Translations under genes and position numbers: made by a program
Shown: positions 52,228 through 63,675 of the stretch, piece by piece
Numbering within the stretch: the stretch's first letter is position 1
Layout of the letters: the number at the start of each line of letters is the position of its first letter
Source: Paroedura picta
Taxonomy: Eukaryota > Chordata > Lepidosauria > Squamata > Gekkonidae
Assembly (NCBI RefSeq): GCF_049243985.1
Contig: NC_135371.1
Location: 699,501-763,500 of the forward strand
Length of the DNA stretch: 64,000 bases
Reading direction: 5' to 3'
The notes under the pieces: generated by a model
What the model was told of the DNA's origin: nothing
Seen by the model: only the letters and a program-made list of their open reading frames with translations
Databases searched by the model: none

Positions 52228-52526
52228 GTAAGGGGCTGTCCCGGGTGCAAAACGTGGGAATTGGGGCCCTTGTAATGGGGCACGATTCAAGAGCCTGCAT
52301 GGCAATGCCCCATTCTGAGGCCTGTCCCTCTACTTGGGGAGGGTCCGTGGCCCACTGGCAGAGCCTCTGCTTGGCTACCGAAGGGCGAGGTTCAGGGTGG
52401 CAGGTCTTCTGGGGGCCTGAAATCTTGAGGCTCAGAAACTTCTGCTGTCAAGAGGTCTGCTGTGACTCTTTTGGAAAGGTGGGGGGGGGTTCCTTAAAGC
52501 TAACCGGATCTCTTTGTTTATTCCAG

Positions 52527-53278
52527 CAGGGGACAATCAGAAGGATGATGAGAGTAAGAAATTTAATCAGCAGCTGCCAGAGAGAGTTAAAAATGAAGAC
52601 TTCAAAGAAAACGTCAGGAATCAAGGCAGACCTAAGAGAAAGAAAGGCGGTTTTGTGAACCAAAGAACATACAGACGGGAGAAATCTTTTGAATGCTCAG
52701 TGTGTAGAAAGGGATTTAGTCGGAGTGGCAATCTTAAAAACCATCAGAGAACACACAACGGGGAGAAACCTTTTGAATGCTCATTGTGTGGAAAGAGATT
52801 GAGTCGGAGTGACCATCTTCAACACCATCAGAGAATCCACACAGGGGAGAAACCTTTTGAATGCTCCGTGTGTGGAAAGCGATTCAGTTCAAATGGCTCT
52901 CTTCAAAACCATCAGGGAACCCACAATGGGGAGAAACCTTTTGAATGCTCAGTGTGTGGAAAAACATTCAGTGAGAGTGGTAATCTGGAAAAGCATCAGA
53001 GAACCCACACACGGAATCACCCGTTTGAATGTACAGTGTGTAGAATGAGATTCAGTGACAGAGGTCATCTTCAACAGCATCACAGAACCCACACAGGGGA
53101 GAAACCTTTTCTATGCTCAGTGTGTGGACAGGGATTCAGTCAGAGTGGCACTCTTCTACGGCATCAGAGAACCCACACAGGGGAGCAACCTTTTGAATGC
53201 TCAATGTGTGGAAAGAGATTCAGAGTGAGGTGGAATCTTCAAAAGCATCAAAAAACCCACAGGGCAGAAACACTATGA
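52527..53278 (+). CDS. Z6 C2H2 zinc-finger exon, 7 fingers
   Basis: The acceptor is TTTATTCCAG/CAG, a tandem NAGNAG site. Using the first AG adds one alanine (AGDNQ); using the second gives GDNQ. Both keep the frame. A basic spacer leads to 7 fingers of a different subfamily from Z1-Z5 ([23 protein letters not shown]). Linkers include NGEKP twice, TRNHP once and TGEQP once. The stop is at 53276-53278 (HRAETL). The five exons sum to 1,482 coding bases, or 493 residues. The whole is a SCAN-KRAB-C2H2 protein, expected to dimerise through SCAN and repress through KRAB. Confidence 0.94.
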
Positions 53279-53524
53279 ATATTCACTGTCTAGAAAAAGA
53301 TTCAGGTTGAACTGCAGTCTTTGCATATTTAACCTGTGCTAACAGAATACTGGATGGGTAGAAGGTTCATTGATCTGGGAGGAAATGGTCACCCCGTGAA
53401 CCCTCAGTCCTTGATAAAAAGAACTGGTGGATGGTCACTTATTTTGAAGTTGACCCTACTTTGCAGTGATAAGCAAGATCACAAAGAAGCTCACAGGCAT
53501 CAAAATATAAGAGAGAGAATGATA

Positions 53525-53830
53525 GAAGAAGAAGAAGAAGAAGAAGAAGAAGAAGAAGAAGAGTTGGTTCTTATATGCCGCTTTTCCCTACCCGAAGGAG
53601 GCTCAAAGCGGCTTACAGTCGCCTTCCCATTCCTCTCCCCACAACAGACACCCTGTGGGGTGGGTGAGGCTGAGAGAGCACGGATATCACTGCCCGGTCA
53701 GAACAGTTTTATCAGTGCTGTGGCGAGCCCAAGGTCACCCAGCTGGCTGCACGTGGGGGAGCGCAGGATCGAACCCGGCATGCCAGATTAGAAGTCCGCA
53801 CTCCTAACCACTGCACCAAACTGGCTCTCT
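53525..53830 (-). mobile_element. tRNA-derived SINE, full length
   Basis: The (GAA)n tract at 53527-53562 is the reversed tail, followed by GAGTTGGTTCTTATATGCCG. At the other end, reversed, are the B box (GGATCGAACCC) and A-box region (CTCCTAACCACTGCACC). This is the clearest copy of the family. Confidence 0.92.
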
Positions 53831-54125
53831 GAGAAGAGAAGCAGAATACAAAGTCTCCCTGGCCACTCTATCCTCTACGGCCTTAGTGATGTCATTTCCA
53901 CTCCTGAGAAGTGCTTCCCCTCAACTGGGCCATTCTGATGTTCTTATGAAAGTCTCTCTGCCTTGTAGTTGTCCCTCCATGGAAACCTCACCTGGGAAAG
54001 TGGTGACATGTTATGTAAGGGAATGTGCCTAAATTTGAATTGGGCCTGGGGATTGTGAGGGATGCACAAGAACTGTGCGTGTTGCTTTGGTTGTCAGTTT
54101 GAGCAAGGAAAACCCTTGCGTCGTT

Positions 54126-54131
54126 AATAAA
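54126..54131 (+). promoter_or_regulatory. Candidate polyadenylation signal for Z6
   Basis: An AATAAA lies 848 bases after the Z6 stop, beyond the SINE, and is followed by a T-rich stretch. Other signals are possible. Confidence 0.3.
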
Positions 54132-54287
54132 GAGATTTCTTGTTTACAACAAACAGACCCTCCTCCCGCATCAGGCTGTTATTCTGCTCCCCCCCCCCGG
54201 TCCGAAAAGAAGGTAGGGGGTGTTGTGCCACTGGGTTCAAAGAGCCATATGGGAGGGCGGTATAAAAATCTAAAATAAATAAATAAA

Positions 54288-54836
54288 CTATTTGGCATCT
54301 CTAAGAGGTGATATGATAGCCAGCTTCAAATGCTTGAAGGGCTGTTGTAGAGAAGATGGAGCAGAGTTGTTTTCTGTTCCCCAGAGGGTCAGACAAGAAC
54401 CAATGGGCTGAAATTAATTCAAATGAATTTTTGGCTAAACATCTGGAGGAAGTTCCTGACAGAGCAGTTCCTCAGTAGAACAGGCTTCCTCAGGAAGTGG
54501 TGGGTTCTCCTTTTTCAGCAGAGGCTAGATAGGCATCTGACAGAATGGCTGGCATGAACTTAGGCAGATGGTGAGTGGGTGGGCAGGAGGGGATGTGCCA
54601 GTGTTTGTCTCTTGTGGCCCTTCTTTGCATACCCAGGAAATTGCTAATAGCTGCTGTTGGATGGGAGGTGAATTCCCTCCAAGCCAGGCTTGATTCTGGA
54701 GAGTTTTGGTGGAGGGAATCACTTGGGCATGAAATTGGGGTTATTGTGGTTGGGCAGGTATTTGTGAGTTCCTGCATTGTGCTGAGGGTTGGACTAGATG
54801 ACCCTGGGATCATTTCCAACTTTATTATTCTACTAG
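54288..54836 (+). mobile_element. CR1-family LINE 3' end
   Basis: The sequence runs from CTAAGAGGTGATATGATAGCC through the AACCAATGGGCTGAAATTAA motif to GGACTAGATGACCCTGGGATC. It is the same subfamily as 38655-39490. An L2-like tail (GGGAGGGCGGTATAAAAATC) precedes it at 54235-54290. Confidence 0.85.
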
Positions 54837-54903
54837 CAAGAAAGCCCATTGCAACCAGGAATGCAATGGGCACTAAGACCCAGGGAACATGGGCAGGCAC
54901 AGA

Positions 54904-54973
<70 letters not shown>
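54904..54973. repeat. (CT)n microsatellite
   Basis: About 35 CT units are broken twice by TTT. Confidence 0.95.
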
Positions 54974-55410
54974 AACAGGAGCCATAGGAGGTAATCAGGG
55001 CTCCTTGCTGGCAGGGAAGCAAGGGTCCTTTGCAGTTTGGGGCTCATTTGCAGTTTGTCTGTCTCTCTCCTTCGTAGCAGGAGCCATAGCAGGTAATCAG
55101 GGGTCGTTTGCTGTTTGGCAGGGCTCTCTGTGGCTCTGTGTGTCTCTCTTAGGCGTCTGAAAGCAAAGTGGCTAGTGTCCAGGGAAGGAGGGTGGGAGCT
55201 GGAGAGGGAGGGCCAATTAGGGTGCAGTCAGCTTTGCTGGCCACACCTTAATTGGCCCTATTCCATCTTGGACAGCCAGGACACTCTCCACCCCCAGGGC
55301 TTTTTCACAAATATTAAGAGGAGGAACAATGTATAAGGACTAGTATTAAAGCTCGTTTCGTTCTGTAATGCATGTATGGTGTGGGGTTAGTGCCTCACTT
55401 GGAAGTTGGT

Positions 55411-55947
55411 GTCAGGATCCTAGGACAGCAACACACTGGGGATTCCCTGTCTGAGACAGAGCCGAGACCAGGCCATGAGGTCCAAAATAGATTCAGTCTT
55501 TATTGAGGATTACAGCAGAGTAAGCATATCCAGGAGACACACAGTACAGAGTTATTGGCGAAGACGGGGAACAATAGGGAACGGGGCTTATATCCATTCG
55601 GAGTCCCACCCCTAACTAAACACTGGAAAACTGGTTCTCACAAACTGACTCCTTGATCTATAAGGGTGTGAAACCCAGAAACTAGAGATCTAGTCCCCAG
55701 GTTCTTACTCCGCTGCTAGCCTGCTTGAGCAGTGAGCATTCATGTTCTTCGAGGCTATGGAGAACGGAAGCATAACAGTGGCTGGCAGGGAGCCAAAGGA
55801 AGGCCTGGATGCCCTGATGGAGTTCGGGGAAAACAGACAGCAAGACAGCTGGCCACCCTAGAAAGGAGGCCTCTGTGCACAGCAGTCTTGACCTTACTCA
55901 GGTTTATGCACACCTGGGTAGTGTGGAATTCCAGAACATGAACCTAC
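55411..55947 (-). mobile_element. Probable solo LTR (fossil)
   Basis: Read on the minus strand the segment starts TGTAGGTTCATG and ends CTAGGATCCTGACA, so it has TG...CA ends. A polyadenylation signal (reversed, TTTATTGAG at about 55500) sits about 90 bases before the end, as expected for an LTR. No internal coding region flanks it. The family is not determined, and no clear target duplication is visible. Confidence 0.45.
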
Positions 55948-56039
55948 ACCAATCTGGCCTCCTCCTCTCTGCAATGAGTTCTTGACCTGAAATAGGTGAG
56001 GGGGTGCTAGCCCCACTTCCAGACTTCAAGGAATATGTT

Positions 56040-57060
56040 CAGACCAGGGACCGCCAACCTCCAGGTGGGGCCTGGAGATCTCCTGGAATTGCTGCTATCT
56101 CCAGACTATAAAGATCAGTTCCCCAGGCAAAAATGGGTGTTTTGGAGGAATGACTGTGGCATTATACACCACTGAGGTTTAGGGATGCCAGCCTCCAGGT
56201 GGGGTCTGAGGATCCCCTGGAAGTACAGCTCATCTCCACGCAGTTAGGCTGAAGGGAAAGCTCTCCCCTTCACATGCACCCCTTCAAAAGAAATGCACAT
56301 GGCCACAGACACCCCTTGGTTGCTTGGCTGGTGATGTCTGCCCTTCTGAAGCCTGAGGTCTACTACTGGCAACTGCAGTCCCTGTTGTGTCTGCAAGGCC
56401 GAGTCGTTGCCTAATAAAAGTGGATCACCCAATCTTCCCCAAAGTCTCACTGTCTACTTTCCTGCAAAGGTAACTCCACTTGAAATTCTGGGCCGCTTAT
56501 GCCTTTGATTTCGTAGGATCTTCCTGGCAAATACCGATTTTTATTTACCGAGCCAAGCATGAGAAAAGTCACTTCAGTTCCTATGTCTCTCCAGCCGTTT
56601 ACTTGTTCACCATTTAGTTTCAGGCTGTAAATATTCTTTATTTAGATCTCCCTGCATTTTCCAGACTCCCAGGACCCAAGCTGGTCTATCTGTCTGCACC
56701 CTAAAATACAAACAGTTGCTTGTAAGGGCTGGCCAAACCCTTAACCCAGGAGGGACACACCTATACCACTCCACCCCAAACTCAGCCTGCATGCCTCTAT
56801 CATCGGCTCTACTATTGCTGAGCATCTATTGATCATAATGATCAGCTCTGCAAGCAAAAATGGCCGCTTTGGAAGCCGGACTCTACAGCATTGTACCATT
56901 TTAAAGCTCCCCTCCAAACCTCCAGGAATATCTCCAACCCAGGGGTAGCCAACCTCCAGGTGGGGCCTGGAGAGCTCCTGGAATTACAGCTCATCTCCAG
57001 ATTATAAAGATCAGCTCCCTAGGCAGAAAGGGCTGCTTTGAAGGGTGGACAGGGTTGTTG
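56040..57060. repeat. Repeat block: several GGTTGCCA-type MITE copies
   Basis: Units starting near 56045, 56175 and 56940 share CTCCAGGTGGGGCCTGGAG, TCTCCAGA.TATAAAGATCAG and GCTGCTTTGGA. They are partial copies of a short element with ends GGTTGCCA...TGGCAACC (compare 57907-57983). No gene is seen between or within them. Confidence 0.6.
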
Positions 57061-57399
57061 TGCAGAAGAAACATTAAGGCCTCCTGTGCAGGTTGTTGTG
57101 GAGATGAAACTTTTGTAATCAATAAATCTAGAGGAGCTGCGGAAGACAACTTCTTTATTTGCCACCTAGCTCCAACTAATTTAGGAAAATGAAAGCAAGG
57201 AAAAAGAATAAATAGAGGGGTGGGGTTTTCCTCCACTCCTGATCAGGCTTCAGTTAACTTTTTACTATCTAGTTTACTATAGAAACACTTGAGGCCTCCT
57301 GCACAGGGTTGTTATGCAGATGAAAGAGAAGAAATAGGCAGGGCTGGCTGCCTCTTCCCTCCACCCAGATGAGAGCAGCAGAAGTGCCGCACATTTCGG

Positions 57400-58160
57400 C
57401 AGCCCTCCCCCCACCCCCTCCCCAATCTCTCCCCCAAATACCCCCCTTTGTACAAACCCCCCCCCCATATATCAGGAGATCCACCAAGAGGAGGGGGGCT
57501 TTGGGGACGCCTCCGAAGGTGGGACACCCCCAGCGCAAAAGTAGCCCCCAGCAGCCCCCCCCCCCGTGCAGCAGAGGAGGGAGGGGAGGGGAGGGGAGGG
57601 GGAGGGAGTCCCGAGGCGCGGAAAGGGTTAAGCCCGCCGAGAGGAGCGCCTAGAGCGGCCCGCAAGGCCGGTCGGGAAGGGAAAGGGAAGCGGAAGGGAT
57701 CCGGACGGAGGAGGAGGAGGTCTCCTCGGGAGTAAGCCCCGGCTCTCTCGGGGGGGAGGGGCCCTGGGGCGGAGGGGGGCGGAGTCTCCCTCCCGGGCGG
57801 GGTTTCTCCCGGGGACTCCAGCGCCCGCCTGCAGGTTGGCAACCGGCTCGGGCGCCAGTCGGGGGAGGGGGAGGAGCGAAGCGGAGGGTGGATCTCCCCG
57901 CGGACGAGGGTTGCCAGCCTCCAGGCGGCCCCGGGACATCCCCCAAACCTCCAGGCATTCCCCGAGCCGGAGGTGGCAACCCTGGAAGCAGCAAAGGGCG
58001 GGATGGGACGACACGTGTCTGCTGGTCCAGGAGGGGGAGGGGGAGGGGGAGGGGAGAAGAAGCCCCCCCGCCCCCCCCGGCCTCCAGGGGCCCGTTTCGG
58101 AGCAGCAACAGACCCAGATGGGGTTGCAGTGGGGGGGGGGGCCTGGGGGGCAGCAGATGT
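57400..58160 (+). promoter_or_regulatory. CpG-rich island, likely Z7 promoter
   Basis: GC- and CpG-rich DNA with long C and G runs ends about 0.6 kb before the Z7 SCAN exon remnant. The layout copies the island and gap upstream of Z6. Long open frames on both strands here are a by-product of base composition. Confidence 0.6.
57907..57983. mobile_element. Short MITE with terminal inverted repeats
   Basis: The 77-base segment starts AGGGTTGCCAGCCTCCAGG and ends CGGAGGTGGCAACCCT. The terminal decamers AGGGTTGCCA and TGGCAACCCT are exact inverted repeats. It is an internally deleted copy of the element fragments at 56040-57060. No target duplication is evident. Confidence 0.75.
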
Positions 58161-58739
58161 CAGAGCCCCCCCCCCAGCAGAGGAGATGGAAAGGTGCAGA
58201 GAGCGAGGCTAGCAAAGACCTTGGAAAGACCCCCAAGACCCCCCAACACTGCATGAGGACAGGCAGAGAGGGGCGGAGTTTGCTGGTGTGGCCACGCCCC
58301 CTGGAATGTCGAGCATTTTGCCCCTTCTTCACAGGAGCCCTTGCCTGACTCTCCAGGCCTGCTGGGGAGATACAGGCAGTGGCTTGGGGGTCACCAGCCC
58401 CCCCTGGTCCTCTGGGCCTCCACTCTACCCCGAAAACAAGCCCCAAGGACAGACGGGGCCCCAACAGAATGGGAGGCTCAGCTTGTAACATCCCAAAAGA
58501 GCCAAACGGATCTACTCAAATGCCCCTGAGAACCAAAGAGGTAGACATAAAATCCTCTGAACTGTTCTGTGGCCCACAGGAAGCACTTTTGTTCTGCTCC
58601 CCCCTGAGCAATTCTCACTCATCTCTTGAGGATGGGAAAGGGTGTGAAGTCCCGGGGGGGTGGGGGGTGGGGGTTGTCTCCCCCGTCGTTTTTGTTTCCC
58701 TTTTGACAGGTTGCTGCCTGTCCCTCTCCCTCCCCCCAG

Positions 58740-58997
58740 GGAGAAGCCTGACTTCACGGCCAAGGGAATAAAGGCATCCCTACGGAGTCAGAAGTGACCA
58801 AGGAGAGGAGGACCCCAAAGGACCCAGAACTGGAAGCAGAGGCCCCCACCCAAGCTGGAAGCGGTGCTGAATTCGAGGGAAGGGCCGGGCCAGAGATCCT
58901 GGATCTCACCATGTCAACAGAGGTGGGCAGCCGAAGCTTCCATCCGTTCCGCTACCAGGAGGCCGCTGGGCCCCGGGCGGTTTGCAGCCAGCTCTAG
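58740..58997 (+). pseudogene. Z7 truncated SCAN exon
   Basis: The exon start (CCCTCCCCCCAG/GGAGAAGCC) and the text [15 protein letters not shown] and [16 protein letters not shown] match Z6. After CSQL the sequence jumps to the intron just before the KRAB exon (TAGGTGTGATCTCTGG against the Z6 CAGGCGTGATCTCTG). Relative to Z6, about 2.1 kb is missing: the second half of SCAN, its donor and the next two exons. A TAG follows CSQL at once, and the Z6 start codon is not kept. Confidence 0.88.
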
Positions 58998-59037
58998 GTG
59001 TGATCTCTGGGGGGGGGGGGTCTGCTTTCTCTTCCAG

Positions 59038-59170
59038 GGTCTCCCCTCCTTCTCCCTGGAGGACGTGTCCGTCTCCTTCTCCCCGGCCGAGTGGGCCCTG
59101 CTGGATCCGGCCCAAAGGGCTCTGTGGAGGGAAGTCATGCGGGAGAACGCTGAGAATGTGGCCTTTCTGG
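59038..59170 (+). CDS. Z7 KRAB A-box exon
   Basis: This 133-base exon follows CTTTCTCTTCCAG and is nearly identical in DNA to the Z6 KRAB exon, with the same protein ([14 protein letters not shown]...). The flanking intron also matches Z6 for about 100 bases. Its upstream coding partner is lost (see the SCAN remnant), so how translation starts is unknown. Confidence 0.88.
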
Positions 59171-60231
59171 GTAAGGGGCTCTCCGGGGTGCAAAACGTGG
59201 GAATTGGGGCCCTTGTAGTGGGGCGCGATTCAAGGGACTGCATGGCAATGCCCCATTCTGAGGCCTGTCCCTCTACTTGGAGGGGGGAGGGGCTGTGGCC
59301 CAGTGGCAGAGCCTCTGCTTGGCCTGCATTAGGTCCCTGGTTCAGTCCCCAGCATCTCCCGTTAATGGGACCTGGCAGGAGATGTCGGGGGGCCATGGCA
59401 GGACAGCCCAGGCACAGTCGCCTGAAACTCAGTCCCTCGGAGCCGGAAGTCCTCTGGGTGGGGCCCGAAGAGGAAGGGTGCCTCCCCTGCTTTGATGGGC
59501 TACAAGTCACAACTTTCTGCCCCATCAAGAGGCTGGGCGTGGCCTGCAGGGCCTCCATTGAGAGGTTGCAGGGGTGGCTCGCCATCTGGGTCTGGGGAAG
59601 CCACCGGCATCCTTTCTCTTCCCGGGAGACCCAGCCCCAGGGATCCCTGCGACGGTCACCTCCCGGCTGGACTGCTGCCCCTGGCTTCACACGGAGCTAC
59701 CCTTGGCTGTGATCCGGAAAGGACAGCCTGGGCAGGATGCAGGGGGAAAAAATAAGGAAGTTAGTTGTGGAGACCTACTACTCAGAGGAGGCCCCTTGAG
59801 GGGTGCTAGGGTGCTCTGCTTCACAGCTCTCTGTCTCTGTCTCTGTCTCTGTCTCTCTTTCTCTCCCTCTCTCTGAGAAAAGCTAGAAGTATAGGGGAGA
59901 CTTTGGTGGAGGCAAACAACGACCCTGAATCTGAAGGAAGGCTGGAGAGGTCCTCAGGAGGAGCAGAGGAGCAGATTTCCTTCCCGAATGGCCTGGCTGA
60001 GAGTGAGTCTCCTCCAAAGTGGCATCAGCCAGCAAGCTGGAATGGGGGATATGGGATTCACAGCTGACCAGTGTTGGGTTTGGATTATCCTACAGCCTGC
60101 TGGGTGAGGGGGGAGATAGGTCTTCCGCAGGCCAGAAATATGGAGGCTCAGAAATTCCTTCTGGGCAAGAGGTCAGCTGTAGCTCTTGTGGGGGGAGGAA
60201 GGAGGAATCAGGATCTCTTTGTTTATTCCAG
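59171..60231 (+). other. Z7 intron
   Basis: A partial tRNA-Ala-like SINE lies at 59286-59400 (GGGGCTGTGGCCCAGTGGCAG). A TCTCTG repeat lies at 59822-59875. The last 150 bases resemble the matching Z6 intron (GGAGGCTCAGAAATTCCTTC). Confidence 0.6.
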
Positions 60232-61310
60232 GAGGGGATGATCAGAGGAATGAGAAGGGAGAGGAACTTCAAATGCAACTGAAAGCTAGACCTAAAAATG
60301 AAGACTTGAAGGAAAACTGCAGGAATCAAGGCACATCTGAGGGAAAGGAACACAGCTTTGTGCACCAAACAACACACAAAGGGGAGAAACCTTTTGAATG
60401 TTCAGAGTGCGGAAAGAGATTCAGTGTGAGGTGGATTCTTCAACAGCATCAGAGAATTCACACAGGGGAAAAACCTTTTGAATGCTCCATATGTGGAAAG
60501 AGATTTAGTGTGAGAAGCAGTCTCAAACCACATCAGAGAATACACACAGGGGAGAAACCTTTTGAATGCTCCGTATGTGGAAAGAGATTTAGTGTGAGAA
60601 GCAGTCTCAAACCACATCAGAGAATACACACAGGAGAGAAACCTTTTGAATGCTCTCTGTGTGGAAAGAGATTCAGTCGGAGTGACAATCTTCAACAGCA
60701 CCTGAGAACCCACGAGGGGGAGAAACTTTTTGAATGCTCAGAGTGTGGGAAGAGATTCGTTGGGAGTGGCAATCTTCAAAAGCATCAGAGAACCCACACA
60801 GGGGGGAAATCCTTTCAATGCTCAGAATGTGGGAAGAGATTCAGTGTGAGGTGGAATCTTCAACAGCATCAGAGAACCCACACAGGGGAGAAACCTTTCA
60901 AATGCTCAGAGTGTGGAAAGTGTTTCAGTCAGAGTGGCCATCTTCAACAGCATCAAAGAATCCACACAGGGGAGAAACCATTTGAATGCTCAGAGTGTGG
61001 AAAGAGATTCAATCTGAGTGGCCATCTTCAAAAGCATCAGAGAACCCACGCAGCGGGGAAATGTTTTGAATGCTCAGAGTGTGGAAAAAGACTCAGTGAC
61101 AGTGTCACTCTTCAACGGCATCAGAAAACCCACACAGGGGAGAAACCTTTTCAATGCTCAGTGTGTGGAAAGAGTTTTAGTCTCAGAGGCCTCCTTCAAA
61201 AACATCACAGAACCCACACAAGGGAGAAACTGTTTGAATGCTCAGAGATTCAGTCAGAGTTGGAATCTTCAACAGTATCAAAGAACCCACACTGGGGAGA
61301 AACCTTTTGA
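60232..61310 (+). CDS. Z7 C2H2 zinc-finger exon, 10 intact fingers
   Basis: The acceptor is TCTTTGTTTATTCCAG (no tandem CAG as in Z6). The spacer [19 protein letters not shown] is close to Z6. Ten fingers follow ([23 protein letters not shown] type) with linkers TGEKP, EGEKL, TGGKS and AAGKC. Fingers 2 and 3 differ at only about three bases in 84. Finger 11 starts FECSE, then a small deletion shifts the frame and the protein ends ...NPHWGETF at 61310. With no clear start exon, Z7 may be a decaying gene or one that now starts differently. Confidence 0.85.
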
Positions 61311-61455
61311 ATGTTCGGAGTGTCACTCTTCAACGGCATCAGAGAACCCACACAGGGGAGAAACCTTCTGAATGCTCAGTGTCTGGAGAGAGATTCAGCA
61401 TGAGGTGGATTCTTCGCCAGCATCAAAAAACCCACACAGGACAAACACTTTGAAT
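61239..61455 (+). pseudogene. Decayed terminal fingers of Z7
   Basis: In other frames the finger array goes on: [20 protein letters not shown], then [20 protein letters not shown], then [20 protein letters not shown], the last ending like Z6 ([10 protein letters not shown]). At least one unit has lost its CxxC half. The original array therefore had about 13 fingers. Confidence 0.8.
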
Positions 61456-63273
61456 GTTTCATGCATGGAAACAGATTCAGGTTGAGCGGCACTATTCGAC
61501 AGCACCAGATAACCCACACTATTCACTACTTGAGGTTTTCTGACAGTCTAACTCTTTCTAACATCTACAAAACTGGCGAACATACTTCCTGGCCCCAATC
61601 CAGTGAGGAGTAGACAAGCTGAGGAGAACAGATATTTACTGCCTCTCTGCTACCGGCATTCTCAAAGTGTGACCACCCTTAATTCACAAACATTTTTACA
61701 TGACAAGACATTCTTGAGAGACATTAACCAACCCTCATCTCTCCCCAGCCCAGCCTGCTATTTGTGGTGTTGTTGTTGTTGTTGTTGTTGGATGAGCTGG
61801 TCAATCCTTGTGTTGAAAGGGAAACTTGTGTCCTCTGGCCCAACCACTCGGTCCTAAGGGGTCGGATGCCACATTAGGATCCAGTATTGTGGAAGAGGGC
61901 TGCAATCCACGTAATTGGCGGTTGAACCTCGTGGGACACAAATTCCCCAATCCCAGTTGTCACCCTCCCTGTTCCCCAGAGTATCCCGGAGATAATGAGG
62001 AAGGACTGAGTGGCCCTCCTCCTGCTCCCCCTCCATGAACCAGGAAGGACCTGGATAAGTCTCTGGGCTCAGGCCGACACTCCACCCTGGACTCCTGAGA
62101 GGTGCCCATGAACCCCTCCCTGGGGATTGGGCCTTTATGGAGCAGGCTGAGAAATGTCAGCTGACTACTTCTACCTTGGCAGTCCTCATGCAGATACCTT
62201 TCTGGCAGGGGCAAAATGGAGCTCTTCCTCCAGGCAGTTGGCTGAGGTCAGTGACAACATCTGTTGGGTCCCCAGAACAGAGACCCCCACTCTGCGGGGT
62301 TACGGTCGAGATGTTACCTGCTAACTCATGTTCTACTGTGGCTATGTTACGGTTACTCTTGATGATGCCTCCTGGTAGATGATGTAGTTAGTTACTGAAC
62401 TTTTGTGTTCTGTTATATGATTCATGTTCCTGTAAACCGCCCTGAGCCGCAAGGGAGGGGGGCATATAAACGGAGCACATAAATAAACAAAGCAGAGCAT
62501 GGAAGCAACATGAAGATAACCCAGCATATAACCCTTAGAGTCCCAGAGCTCTTTGCCCTCTAGGTTCAGGCAGCTTCCCCCCATTCAATCAAAGATCTTT
62601 TCTCTGGAAGCTTTCAGCAGGCCCTGGCTTCTGCCCCTCCTTCTCCCCTTCCCCCATCCCATGATGTTCTCATGGCACATCACACACAGGTCCTTCTGAG
62701 GCTCCCCATGAACAAGTTCCCTGTTCAGCACTGAAGGAGAGAAGGGCAGAGGCCACAGAAGAGATGTCCCCATGCGGGTTCTGCAGCTGGTGGAACGTGT
62801 GCCTGGACCCCTGCCAGGTAGTCTTCATCTGCCGTCGATATGTGGGGTATTCTCCTTCTGACAGGCGTTCACATCAGAGGCACATCGCAACATAGAGAGT
62901 GCTAAGGCCTCTCAAAAGCAGCTCCTGAAACTAGGTACACCTTGTGTTCCCACCCAGAGCCTTAAAAACAGTACCCAGTAAACAGTTGATTTACCTGAAT
63001 GCTGAAAATTATTCCTCCGGGACCCTAGGGGACATGTTGCAGGGAGCCCTCGGCCCTCCCAAGAGCGTTCCCATTTCCCCGTTTTGTGGCTGCAATTATT
63101 GGAATGTGCAAGACGCATCAGGGGCATGATTCGAGTACTTCTGGGTATTTTTCAGCTAATATCCTCCAGGGTCCAGATTGGCTCATTGGGAGACGTCTGA
63201 GTCTTTTCAACACATTTCCTGCCAGATAACCCCCTGAATATTAGTCAGTTAGACTGTTAGAACTGTGTCCCTT
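61456..63273. other. Intergenic, no gene recognised
   Basis: A (GTT)n tract lies at 61765-61790 and an L2-like tail at 62400-62490 (CTGTAAACCGCCCTGAGCCG, ATAAATAAAC). A decayed finger-like QHQITHTIH text appears just after 61490. The rest is unassigned. Confidence 0.45.
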
Positions 63274-63556
63274 ATAAAGAAAAAGAAGAATTGGTTCTTA
63301 TATGCTGCTTTTTTCTATCAGAAAGCGTCTCAAAGCATCTTTCAACCGCCTTCCTTTCCTCTCCTCACAACAGACACCCTGTGAGGGAGGTGGGGCTGAG
63401 AGAGCCCTGAGGTTACTGCTGGGTCAGAACAGCTCTATCAAGGCTGTGACTAGCCCTAGGTCACCCAGTTGGCTGCAGGTGAAGGAGTGGGGAATCAAAC
63501 CTGTCTTGCCAGATTAGTAGTTGGCACTCCTAACCACTACAGCAAGTTGGCTTTTT
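63274..63556 (-). mobile_element. tRNA-derived SINE, full length
   Basis: The reversed tail AAGAAGAATTGGTTCTTATA, the CACAACAGACACCCTGTGAG body, and the reversed B box (GGAATCAAACC) and A-box region (CTCCTAACCACTACAGC) are all present. Confidence 0.88.
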
Positions 63557-63675
63557 CTCAATAAACTATTTTATTCTTTAAGCAGCTTGTGACTGGATTC
63601 CCCTTTGCCTATTTACATTCTGCCAAGGGTTATCAGTTTGGCAGGAGCAAAAACCAGTGGGTTGAAATTAATTCA

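Noticed and set aside
58864-59712. Continuous 282-residue frame joining the SCAN remnant to KRAB in Z7
   Set aside because: The SCAN part is read in the wrong frame, the start is not ATG, and the frame passes through the KRAB acceptor and donor as if they were coding.
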